Origin: an uncultured Clostridia bacterium
Lineage (GTDB): Bacteria; Bacillota; Clostridia; Oscillospirales; Oscillospiraceae
NCBI GenBank assembly: GCA_946539175.1
Contig: CAMNHH010000110.1
Coordinates: 1 to 7,163 of the forward strand
Length of the DNA: 7,163 bases
Reading direction: 5' to 3'
Part shown: positions 1 through 5,770 of the stretch, in pieces
How positions within the stretch are numbered: position 1 is the first letter of the stretch
Layout of the letters: the number at the start of each line of letters is the position of its first letter
The notes under the pieces: model-generated
Told to the model about the DNA's origin: nothing
What the model saw: only the letters and a program-made list of their open reading frames with translations
The model's database searches: none
Translations under genes and position numbers: made by a program

Positions 1-31
1 CCGATTGCCCGTTGCCTGTAGCCTGCCTCTG

Positions 32-487
32 CTACTTTTCGAGCCCCCGTATCTTCCCCTGGGGGCCGGAGTCCGTCACGTCGCCGCCGATGATCCTGCC
101 CCGCAGGACAAAGAGGGTGGCGTACACCGGTCCGTCGGCGTCGGGGTAGTTCAGCACCTCGTAGACGTAGCGGGTGGCCTGCTGGCCGGCGTATTGGCTC
201 AGATCAAAGCCCTGGGATTTCTGCAGCTCGTTGTAGCGGGTGAAGACCTCGCTCTCCTCCGCGGGGATCTTGACGGTCTGGGTCTGGATGGGCTCCCCGT
301 TCAGCTCCCAGCCGCACCGGGTCAGGTAGGCGAGACGGGCGTCGTTGGTGCCGCCCTCCAGGGGGTCCTCCTCCGGGTCGGCGCTCCGGGCCGCCGCCGC
401 AACGGCTGCCAGCACGATGGCCGCGATCAGCAGCACCGCCACAGCGGCGATCCTGGTTTTGGAGAGCTTCGTGGTGATGACAAACAT
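32..487 (-). CDS. DUF4830 domain membrane-anchored protein
   Basis: A 151-residue protein of unknown function. It begins with a short basic segment (K8, K10, R12), then a hydrophobic stretch at about residues 13-33 rich in Ala, Val, Ile and Leu, which reads as a single membrane anchor or uncleaved signal. An acidic linker (about 36-46, PEEDPLEG) leads to a small outside domain at about 49-150. Landmarks there are RLAYLTRCGWE, IPAE, YNELQKSQGFDLSQYAG, YEVLNYP and GRIIGGDV, which I recognise as the DUF4830 pattern of clostridial proteins. The frame stays open upstream to 763, but the ATG at 487 is chosen because a GAAAGGG ribosome binding site precedes it and the upstream part would lie antisense to the pseudouridine synthase gene. 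It diverges from that gene across 73 bp. The family assignment is from memory of the sequence pattern; no biochemical role can be given. Confidence 0.82.
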   Translation of the reverse strand: MFVITTKLSKTRIAAVAVLLIAAIVLAAVAAAARSADPEEDPLEGGTNDARLAYLTRCGWELNGEPIQTQTVKIPAEESEVFTRYNELQKSQGFDLSQYAGQQATRYVYEVLNYPDADGPVYATLFVLRGRIIGGDVTDSGPQGKIRGLEK

Positions 488-549
488 AGGATACACCCTT
501 TCAAGAAGAAATCTACACAGCAATCTATTCCCCGGTCCGCCGGGATATG

Positions 550-556
550 AGGAGAG
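550..556 (+). promoter_or_regulatory. Ribosome binding site selecting the GTG start at 561
   Basis: AGGAGAG lies 4 to 6 bases before the GTG at 561. The reading frame is open back to an ATG at 345, but that start has no comparable site and would run across the divergent gene, so this site decides the start codon. The S4 domain (IRLDKFL) begins right at the GTG, which agrees. Confidence 0.75.
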
Positions 557-560
557 AAAC

Positions 561-1274
561 GTGATTCGATTAGACAAATTCCTGGGGGAGGCGGGACTGG
601 CCTCCCGGCGGGAGCTGAAGGCCCTGCTGAAGGCCGGGGCCGTGACCCTCAACGGCAGGCCCGTTGCCGACGGGGCCGTGAAGATCGACCCGGAGCGGGA
701 CGCGGTCTGCTTCCGGGGCGCTCCGGTGGAGGGGCCCCGGCGGCTGGTGCTGCTGCTCCACAAGCCCGCGGGCTACGTGTGCTCCACGGAGGATCCCCGG
801 GACAGGACCGTCATGGAGCTGATCCCCGAGCGCTACCGGCGGCAGGGGGTGGCCCCTGTGGGCCGCCTGGACAAGGACACCGAGGGCCTGCTGCTGCTGA
901 CCAACGACGGAGCGCTGGCCCACCGGCTGATCTCCCCCAAATACCGGGTGGAGAAGTGCTATTACGCCCGGCACGCGGGCACGGCGGGGGAGGCGGACGC
1001 GGCGGCCTTTGCCCAGGGCCTGGTGCTGCGGGACGGGACCCGGTGCCGCCCGGCCCTGCTGCGGCCCCTGGGCCCGGGGGAGAGCGAGATCACCGTCACG
1101 GAGGGCAAGTACCACCAGGTCCGCCGCATGATGGCGGCCCGGGGCATGCCGGTGGATTACCTGCGCCGGGACCGGGAGGGCAGTCTGAGCCTGGCCGGTC
1201 TGGAAAAGGGCGCTCTCCGGGAGCTGCGCCCGGAGGAGATCGCCGCCCTGCGGGAGGAAGCGGGGGAGAAGTGA
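561..1274 (+). CDS. rsuA: RsuA-family rRNA pseudouridine synthase
   Basis: A 237-residue enzyme that isomerises a uridine in rRNA to pseudouridine; RsuA of E. coli acts on U516 of 16S rRNA. An S4 RNA-binding domain occupies about residues 1-48 (RLDKFLGEAGLASRRE, then AGAVTLNG). The catalytic domain follows from about 61. LLLHKPAGYVCS is the family's first strand, and the active-site motif GRLDKDTEGLLLLTNDG carries the catalytic Asp104. The C-terminal KYHQVRRMMAARG (183-195) is the conserved late motif. Length and motif order fit RsuA better than the longer RluB or RluF types, and the single late HQVRRM motif also fits. The exact target uridine is inferred from the family. The start is GTG, chosen from the ribosome binding site at 550-556. 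The gene is probably monocistronic: it diverges from the DUF4830 gene and is followed by terminator-like hairpins. Confidence 0.9.
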   Translation: MIRLDKFLGEAGLASRRELKALLKAGAVTLNGRPVADGAVKIDPERDAVCFRGAPVEGPRRLVLLLHKPAGYVCSTEDPRDRTVMELIPERYRRQGVAPVGRLDKDTEGLLLLTNDGALAHRLISPKYRVEKCYYARHAGTAGEADAAAFAQGLVLRDGTRCRPALLRPLGPGESEITVTEGKYHQVRRMMAARGMPVDYLRRDREGSLSLAGLEKGALRELRPEEIAALREEAGEK

Positions 1275-1315
1275 CAGGGGCCGAAGCCGGCGCCGCGTCC
1301 GGTCTTGTCATTTTT
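1272..1315 (+). terminator. Possible intrinsic terminator after rsuA
   Basis: The stem starts on the stop codon: TGACA (1272-1276) pairs with TGTCA (1306-1310). It extends inward through two G-U wobbles and a one-base bulge to CCG/CGG (1281-1283 with 1300-1302), with a GC-rich apex. It is followed directly by TTTTT (1311-1315). The T-tract is short and the stem imperfect, so this is a moderate call. Confidence 0.42.
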
Positions 1316-1367
1316 AACAAAGAAACAGATTGACGAATTTGCAAAAATCCCGGGAAAGGGCCGGAAG

Positions 1368-1402
1368 CAAATTGGCCATATCGCCGGATTTGTTGTGTTT
1401 TT
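1368..1402 (+). terminator. Terminator-like hairpin upstream of the regulator promoter
   Basis: CAAATTGGC (1368-1376) pairs with GCCGGATTTG (1383-1392) around the six-base loop CATATC, with one G-T wobble and one bulged G at 1386. It is followed by TTGTGTTTTT (1393-1402). It would stop readthrough from rsuA before the regulator promoter. The left arm can also pair with an upstream AATTTGC (1336-1342), so an alternative fold exists. Confidence 0.45.
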
Positions 1403-1447
1403 GCATAAAAAAACCATATATTTTTCAAAGAAAATGCCAAAAGGGTC

Positions 1448-1476
1448 TTGCAAAATCGGAGATTATCGGGTAAGAT
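1448..1476 (+). promoter_or_regulatory. Sigma-A-type promoter for the regulator (and perhaps ftsEX)
   Basis: TTGCAA at 1448-1453 and TAAGAT at 1471-1476 are separated by exactly 17 bases. This puts the transcription start near 1483 and leaves a leader of about 60 bases before the ATG at 1542. It lies downstream of two terminator-like hairpins, as a fresh transcription unit would. No other gap up to the S41 gene contains an equally good promoter, so the following genes may depend on it, though promoters inside coding sequence were not excluded. Confidence 0.62.
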
Positions 1477-1541
1477 AAGGGGTAGAACTTGTACAAAAAA
1501 CGCACACGACGAAACCTTACAATAACAGGAGACGTGATCCT

Positions 1542-2636
1542 ATGACCAACCATATCTTTTCCGACGTGATCCAACAGCTGAAGGCCGCCACCGAAAACCA
1601 GATCGGCGTCATCGACGCCGAGGGCACCGTCGTCGCCTGCACCGACCCCGAACAGCTGGGCGTCAAGCTCCCCAAGCTGGCCAGAGTCGTAGCTCTGTCC
1701 GAGGAGCAGGTCGTACATTTTTCCGGCAAGACCGTCAAGGTACTCAACAACTTCGGCGGCAGCTTTGACTACGCCGTCTACGTGGAGGGGGAGAGCGAGC
1801 TTGCCCAGAGCCTCTGCGTGATGGCCCAGGTGGCCCTGAACTGCACCAAGATCTATTATGAGGAAAAGCACGACAAGGCCACCTTCATCAAGAACATCAT
1901 CACCGACAACATCCTCCCCGGCGACATCTACATCCGGGCCAAGGAGCTCCATTTCCCCGCCGACCAGAACCACATCGTATTCCTGGTGCGGCAGCAGGGC
2001 ACCGTGGACGTGGGGGCCGTGGAGGTGCTCCAGGGCCTGTTCCCGGACCGGCAGCAGGATTTCGTCATCTCCGTCAACGAGACCGACGTGGCCGTGGTGA
2101 AGGCCGTCAACCCGGAGGTGGAGCAGGCCGAGCTGACGGAGCTGGCGCTCAACATGGAGGAGACCCTCAAGAGCCAGCTCTTTGTCAAGACCATCATCGG
2201 CATCGGCGGCGTGGCGGAGCACCTGCGGGAGCTGGCCGACTCCTACAAGGGCGCCCAGGTGGCCATCGAGGTGGGCAAGGTCTTCGACACCGAGAAGACC
2301 ATCATCAACTACGAGAATCTGGGCATCGGACGGCTGATCTACCAGCTGCCCACCACCCTCTGTGAGATTTTCCTGGGCGAGGTCTTCAAGAAGAACTCCA
2401 TCGACACCCTGGACCAGGAGACCCTGTTCACCATCAACAAGTTCTTTGAGAACAATCTGAACGTGTCCGAGACCTCCCGGAAGCTCTTTGTCCACCGGAA
2501 CACCCTGGTCTACCGGCTGGAGAAGATCAAGAAGCTCACCGGCCTGGATCTGCGGGAGTTTGACCACGCCATCATCTTCAAGGTGGCCCTGATGGTCAAG
2601 AAGTACCTGGCCTCCCGGGACAGCAGAATGTTCTGA
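1542..2636 (+). CDS. CdaR/PucR-family transcriptional regulator
   Basis: A 364-residue putative DNA-binding regulator. Residues about 5-108 resemble the sugar-diacid recognition (PAS-like) sensor of CdaR: IGVIDAEGTVVACTDPEQLG matches the layout of that family's early strand-turn-strand. The middle (about 115-255) fits the GGDEF-like linker domain of PucR/CdaR proteins. The C-terminus (about 290-357) is the PucR helix-turn-helix: LFTINKFFENNLNVSETSRKLFVHRNTLVYRLEKIKKLTG, with the recognition helix around 309-331. There is no signal peptide or membrane segment, so it is cytoplasmic. The ATG at 1542 has AGGAGA nine bases upstream. The ligand cannot be read from the sequence; sugar diacid is only the name-giving ligand in E. 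coli. It lies 37 bp before ftsE on the same strand without a convincing terminator, so it may be co-transcribed and may act on this cluster. That link is inference. Confidence 0.85.
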   Translation: MTNHIFSDVIQQLKAATENQIGVIDAEGTVVACTDPEQLGVKLPKLARVVALSEEQVVHFSGKTVKVLNNFGGSFDYAVYVEGESELAQSLCVMAQVALNCTKIYYEEKHDKATFIKNIITDNILPGDIYIRAKELHFPADQNHIVFLVRQQGTVDVGAVEVLQGLFPDRQQDFVISVNETDVAVVKAVNPEVEQAELTELALNMEETLKSQLFVKTIIGIGGVAEHLRELADSYKGAQVAIEVGKVFDTEKTIINYENLGIGRLIYQLPTTLCEIFLGEVFKKNSIDTLDQETLFTINKFFENNLNVSETSRKLFVHRNTLVYRLEKIKKLTGLDLREFDHAIIFKVALMVKKYLASRDSRMF

Positions 2637-2642
2637 GCATCA

Positions 2643-2657
2643 CGGCGCCCCGCGCCG
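2643..2657 (+). other. GC stem-loop between regulator and ftsE
   Basis: CGGCGC (2643-2648) and GCGCCG (2652-2657) form a perfect 6-bp stem with a CCC loop. No T-tract follows; the next bases are AAATTAGGAGA, the ftsE ribosome binding site. It could slow polymerase, protect a processed mRNA end, or be incidental in a GC-rich gap. Confidence 0.5.
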
Positions 2658-2673
2658 GAAATTAGGAGAAGCT

Positions 2674-3363
2674 ATGATCGAATTCAGAAACGTCAGCAAG
2701 GTCTATGAAGCGGGCAACCGGGCTCTGGAGAGCGTGGACCTGCGGATCGAGGACGGCGAGTTTGTGTTCCTGGTGGGCCCCTCCGGCTCCGGAAAGTCCA
2801 CCATCATCAAGCTCCTGACCGCCGAGCTGGAGCCCACCTCCGGCTCCATCGAGGTCAACGGCTACAAGCTGGAGACCATCAAAAAACGCCAGATCCCCTA
2901 CATGCGCCGCACCGTCGGGGTCATCTTCCAGGACTTCCGCCTCATCGAGAACAAGACCGTCTTCGAGAACGTGGCCTACGGCATGCGGGTGGTGGGCGCC
3001 TCCGGCAAGGAGATCAAGACCCGGGTGCCCTACGTGCTGGATCTGGTGGGACTGGAAAACCGGGGCCGCCGCCTGCCCCATGAGCTCTCCGGCGGCGAGC
3101 AGCAGCGTGTGGCCATTGCCAGGGCCCTGGTGAACAACCCCGCCATGATCGTGGCGGACGAGCCCACCGGCAACCTGGACCCCCAGCGCTCCTACGAGAT
3201 CATGATGCTGCTGGAGCGGATCAACGCCCTGGGCACCACCGTGCTGGTGGTGACCCACGAACGGGAGCTGGTGAACCGCTTCACCAAGCGGGTCATCGCC
3301 ATCGACGAGGGCCGGGTCATCAACGACGGAATGGACGGGTACTATATCCATGAAGAGAGTTAG
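2674..3363 (+). CDS. ftsE: Cell division ATP-binding protein FtsE
   Basis: A 229-residue cytoplasmic ATPase of the FtsEX complex, which binds ATP and drives conformational change in FtsX to switch on a murein hydrolase during growth or division. All ABC motifs are intact: Walker A GPSGSGKST (35-43), Q-loop Gln86 in IFQDFRL, signature LSGGEQQR (138-145), Walker B MIVADEP (158-164), D-loop GNLDP (166-170) and switch His195 (VVTHE). The length is normal for FtsE. AGGAGA at 2664-2669 supports the ATG. The stop overlaps the start of ftsX by 14 bases, a sign of coupled translation. A LolD- or MacB-like exporter ATPase has similar motifs, but the adjacent gene has the FtsX sequence and topology, which settles the identity. 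Confidence 0.96.
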   Translation: MIEFRNVSKVYEAGNRALESVDLRIEDGEFVFLVGPSGSGKSTIIKLLTAELEPTSGSIEVNGYKLETIKKRQIPYMRRTVGVIFQDFRLIENKTVFENVAYGMRVVGASGKEIKTRVPYVLDLVGLENRGRRLPHELSGGEQQRVAIARALVNNPAMIVADEPTGNLDPQRSYEIMMLLERINALGTTVLVVTHERELVNRFTKRVIAIDEGRVINDGMDGYYIHEES

Positions 3364-4240
3364 GAAGATGGGATACCTCTTCAGAGAGGGTATCCGCAAT
3401 ATGTACACCCACGGCTTCATGTCCTTTGCGGCCGTCTGCGTGACGGTGGCGTGTCTCGTCATCATCGGCAGCTTTTCTCTGATCATCTACAATCTCAGTA
3501 TCTTTGTCTCCGACATGGAGCAGCAGAACCGGGTGCTGGTCTACGTGGACGAGAGCTACGACAGCGCCGAGGCCAAATCCGTGGGCTCCCGGATCAATCT
3601 CATCGAGAACGTCCGGGAGGCGGAGTTCATGTCCCGGGAGGAGGCGGGCCGCCGCTTCATCGAGCAGCAGGGCGGGGGCGAGGCCTATGAGGGCATCGAC
3701 GCCTCCACCTTCCGGGACCGCTTCATCGTCACCCTGGAGGACAACTCCAAAATGCAGGAGACCGTGGAGCAGATCCGGCAGCTGCAGGGGGTGGCCTCCA
3801 TCTCCGACCGGCCGGAGCTGGCGGAGGGCTTCACCACCATCCAGCGGATTCTGAACATCGCCTCCATCGCCATCATCCTGGTGCTGCTGGTGGTGTCCCT
3901 GTTCATGATCTCCAACACCATCAAGCTGGCCATGTACGACCGGCGGGATGAGATCGCCATCATGAAAATGATCGGCGCCACCAACCGCTTCATCCGCTTC
4001 CCCTATTTCGTGGAGGGCTTTTTGATCGGCGTCATCTCCGGCGCCGTGGCCTTCTTCCTGGAGTGGGGGCTCTACGATCTGCTGGCCCGGCGCATCACCG
4101 AGATGCAGAGTCTGCAGCTGTTCAACATCGTTCCCTTCCGGCAGGTGTTCTTCCCCATGGTGGTCACCTTCGGGGCCGCGGGCCTCTTTGTGGGCATGTT
4201 CGGCTCCGTCATGTCCATCCGGAAGTTCCTGGACGTATAG
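3350..4240 (+). CDS. ftsX: Cell division permease-like protein FtsX
   Basis: A 296-residue inner membrane partner of FtsE. It does not transport a known substrate; it relays ATP hydrolysis to an extracytoplasmic cell-wall hydrolase. The typical four-helix FtsX layout is visible. Helix 1 is at about 24-48 and an outside domain at about 52-165 (QQNRVLVYVDE, FMSREEAGRRFIEQ, FIVTLED, VASISDRPELAEGF). Helix 2 is at 168-190, then the cytoplasmic coupling segment MYDRRDEIAIMKMIGATNRFIRFPYFVEG (195-223). Helices 3 and 4 are at about 223-245 and 266-288. The start is uncertain: ATG 3350 overlaps ftsE by 14 bases, while ATG 3368 (residue 7), five bases after the ftsE stop, has AGAGAG eight bases upstream. 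Both give a sensible N-terminus ahead of GYLFREGIRN. The next gene encodes the probable hydrolase partner. Confidence 0.95.
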   Translation: MKRVRKMGYLFREGIRNMYTHGFMSFAAVCVTVACLVIIGSFSLIIYNLSIFVSDMEQQNRVLVYVDESYDSAEAKSVGSRINLIENVREAEFMSREEAGRRFIEQQGGGEAYEGIDASTFRDRFIVTLEDNSKMQETVEQIRQLQGVASISDRPELAEGFTTIQRILNIASIAIILVLLVVSLFMISNTIKLAMYDRRDEIAIMKMIGATNRFIRFPYFVEGFLIGVISGAVAFFLEWGLYDLLARRITEMQSLQLFNIVPFRQVFFPMVVTFGAAGLFVGMFGSVMSIRKFLDV

Positions 4241-4256
4241 GCGTCAGACCCGGCGC

Positions 4257-4286
4257 CCGGGGCGCGCCCGCCGTGTTCCGCCCCGG
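4257..4286 (+). other. 8-bp GC-only stem-loop between ftsX and the M23 gene
   Basis: CCGGGGCG (4257-4264) and CGCCCCGG (4279-4286) are perfect complements around a 14-base loop. The next bases (AAACTG) carry no T-tract, and the strong ribosome binding site begins at 4293. It lies in the 70-bp gap after the ftsX stop. It could shield a processed 5' end or set the step in expression between ftsX and the hydrolase; the function is inferred only from position and strength. Confidence 0.55.
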
Positions 4287-4292
4287 AAACTG

Positions 4293-4302
4293 AAAAAGGA
4301 GG
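4293..4302 (+). promoter_or_regulatory. Near-perfect Shine-Dalgarno for the M23 peptidase gene
   Basis: AAAAAGGAGG ends eight bases before the ATG at 4311. It is the strongest ribosome binding site in the cluster. It fixes the start at 4311 rather than the in-frame ATG at 4188, which lies inside ftsX and would place a hydrophilic Arg-rich stretch ahead of the signal peptide. Confidence 0.85.
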
Positions 4303-4310
4303 CATTGCCT

Positions 4311-5690
4311 ATGTATAAATACCGTCGCGTGATCGTTGCCGTGATCGCGGGGCTGCTGGCCCTGCTGATGGTGGGCGGCGTGGTGCTCTCCGCCTTTGCC
4401 GAGAGCTCCAGCACCATCAAGGCCCGCATCGAGGCCCTGAAGACCCAGGAGGCCGCCATCGAGGCCCAGCAGGCGGAGATCAAAAAGCAGCGGCTGGAGA
4501 ATGAATCCGACATCAATGACCTGGTGACGGAGAAGAACCAGATCGACCAGCAGATCAAGCTGACCCAGGACTCCATCGAGAACAAAAACGAGCAGATCCT
4601 GGAATACAGCCTGCTGATCGCGGAAAAGCAGAACGAGCTGAGCGACGCCATGGACCAGCGGGAGGAGCTGAACCAGCGCTACCGCACCCGCATCCGCTCC
4701 ATGGAGGAGAAGGGCAAGCTCACCTATTGGTCCATCCTCTTCAAGGCCAGCAGCTTCGCGGATCTGCTGGACCGGGTGGACATGATCAACGAAATCGCCC
4801 GCTCCGACGCCGGCATGATCGACAAGCTCCAGGCCGTGGCCCAGCAGATCGAGACCGCCCGCCAGGATCTGGCCGCCGAGAAGCTGGAGATGGAGCAGAC
4901 CAAGGAGGAGCTGGCCGCCCAGCAGACGGAGCTGGAGGCGCAGCGTGTCGAGGCGGATGAGCTGATGGCCAAGCTGATGGAGGACCATGCGGCCTTTGAG
5001 GCCGCCGAGGCCCAGTACGACGAGGAGAAGGAGGTCCTGCTGGCCCGGATCGCCCAGGAGCAGGTCAACTATCGGGACGCCGTCAGCGCCGAGGAGAAGG
5101 CCCGCAAGGAGGCCGAGGCCGCGGAGCGGGCCAGAAGGGCGGCGGCGGAGGCCGCGGCCAGAGCCCGGCAGCAGGCCGCCTCCGGCGGCGGCAGCAGCTC
5201 CAGCTCCAGCAGCTCCAGCTCCAGCTCCAGCAGCTCCGGCAGCTCCGGCAGCTCCAACGGCTCCTACAGCGCCGCCGTCAGCAGCTACGGCTTCCAGTGG
5301 CCCTGCACGGCCCGGGCCATCACCTGCCCCTTCGGGCCCCGGATCCATCCCATCACCGGGGTCTACAGCAACCACAGCGGCATGGACATCGGCGCCGGCT
5401 ACGGCAGTCCCATCTACGCCTGCGCCTCCGGCACCGTGACCACCACCACCTTCGGCACCGCCTACGGCTACCACGTGGTGATCAACCACGGCAACGGCTT
5501 CTCCACCCTCTACGCCCACATGATCCGCTACACCGTGAAGCCGGGCCAGTACGTGACCCGGGGGGAGATCATCGGCTACGTGGGCAGCACCGGCTGGTCC
5601 ACGGCCCCCCACCTGCATCTGACCATGTACTACAACGGGGCGCTGGTAAATCCCCTGAGCTATCTCCCCGCCGGCGGCTACTTTGTGTAA
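4311..5690 (+). CDS. Secreted coiled-coil M23 (LytM) peptidoglycan endopeptidase
   Basis: A 459-residue cell-wall hydrolase, probable target of FtsEX. A signal peptide covers residues 1-30 (KYRR, hydrophobic 7-27, likely cleavage after AFA). A long coiled coil runs about 34-132 and 165-285. It is broken by the segment TYWSILFKASSFADLLDRVDMINEIA (138-163), the hinge-like element known from PcsB/CwlO-type proteins. A Gly/Ser linker follows (291-318, with 15 serines in a row at 295-309). The C-terminal M23 domain spans about 325-455. Its metal ligands His355, Asp359 (HSGMD) and His436, and the catalytic His403 (YAHM) and His434 (HLH), are all present, so it should cleave peptide cross-links itself. 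This differs from E. coli EnvC, whose LytM domain is degenerate and only activates amidases. It follows ftsX after 70 bp. Expected location is outside the membrane at sites of wall growth or division; FtsEX dependence is inferred from family and context. Confidence 0.92.
   Translation: MYKYRRVIVAVIAGLLALLMVGGVVLSAFAESSSTIKARIEALKTQEAAIEAQQAEIKKQRLENESDINDLVTEKNQIDQQIKLTQDSIENKNEQILEYSLLIAEKQNELSDAMDQREELNQRYRTRIRSMEEKGKLTYWSILFKASSFADLLDRVDMINEIARSDAGMIDKLQAVAQQIETARQDLAAEKLEMEQTKEELAAQQTELEAQRVEADELMAKLMEDHAAFEAAEAQYDEEKEVLLARIAQEQVNYRDAVSAEEKARKEAEAAERARRAAAEAAARARQQAASGGGSSSSSSSSSSSSSSSGSSGSSNGSYSAAVSSYGFQWPCTARAITCPFGPRIHPITGVYSNHSGMDIGAGYGSPIYACASGTVTTTTFGTAYGYHVVINHGNGFSTLYAHMIRYTVKPGQYVTRGEIIGYVGSTGWSTAPHLHLTMYYNGALVNPLSYLPAGGYFV
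5181..5264 (+). repeat. Serine-codon repeat encoding the linker of the M23 peptidase
   Basis: The DNA alternates AGC and TCC codons. A 15-base unit (AGC AGC TCC AGC TCC) occurs twice in tandem from 5193, then AGCTCC and AGCAGCTCC, then GGCAGCTCC twice. It encodes 15 consecutive serines (5193-5237) flanked by Gly/Ser. All units are multiples of three, so slippage would change linker length without a frameshift. Confidence 0.85.
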
Positions 5691-5713
5691 GGCTCCGCCC
5701 GCAGGAACTTCCC

Positions 5714-5741
5714 CGATAGGACGAGCCCGCTCGTCCTATCG
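5714..5741 (+). terminator. Perfect 12-bp hairpin between M23 and S41 genes
   Basis: CGATAGGACGAG (5714-5725) and CTCGTCCTATCG (5730-5741) form a perfect 12-bp stem with the tetraloop CCCG. Only TTCTATCT follows, so the T-tract is weak. It may be a partial terminator that lowers expression of the protease gene, or an mRNA-stabilising structure at the 3' end of the hydrolase message. It is symmetric, so the strand call rests on the direction of the flanking genes. Confidence 0.55.
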
Positions 5742-5770
5742 TTCTATCTGAAAGAAAACGAGGCTGCAAT

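Larger units (their letters stand above)
1275..1541. other. 267-bp intergenic region, AT-richer than the genes
   Basis: No protein-coding gene is apparent here. The stretch holds two terminator-like hairpins (1272-1315 and 1368-1402), a sigma-A-like promoter (1448-1476), an 8-base palindrome TTGTACAA at 1489-1496 just after the expected transcription start, and the ribosome binding site of the regulator (AGGAGA, 1527-1532). The motif TTGCAAAA followed by ATC occurs twice, at about 1339 and 1448. The second copy is the -35 element. The drop in GC content compared with the flanking genes is typical of a control region. Confidence 0.7.

Noticed and set aside
18..35. Inverted repeat GTAGC/GCTAC around the stop codon of the DUF4830 gene as a terminator
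   Set aside because: Only 5 bp of stem with an 8-base loop and no T-tract in the direction of transcription.
345..560. Upstream extension of the pseudouridine synthase reading frame to an ATG at 345
   Set aside because: The added 72 residues are antisense to the DUF4830 gene, are low-complexity Ala/Ser, and the ribosome binding site and S4 domain both point to GTG 561.
488..560. Promoters in the 73-bp divergent gap
   Set aside because: At least one promoter is expected here for each direction, but I found no pair of hexamers close enough to consensus to list.
488..763. Upstream extension of the DUF4830 frame to 763
   Set aside because: It runs antisense through the start of rsuA and lacks a ribosome binding site; ATG 487 gives a normal membrane anchor right at the N-terminus.
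1393..1422. Second promoter TTGTGT-18-TATATT upstream of the regulator
   Set aside because: Possible by eye, but it overlaps the T-tract of a terminator-like hairpin and AT-rich DNA gives such matches easily; the promoter at 1448-1476 is better placed and spaced.
1425..2567. Long open frame of 380 codons on the minus strand opposite the regulator
   Set aside because: It is a shadow of GC-rich codon use: rich in Leu, Gly, Val and Asp without family motifs, while the plus strand encodes a clear PucR/CdaR protein with a ribosome binding site.
5193..5237. CRISPR or mobile-element repeat at the AGC/TCC array
   Set aside because: The repeat is in frame within the M23 gene, has no spacers, and encodes a flexible serine linker.
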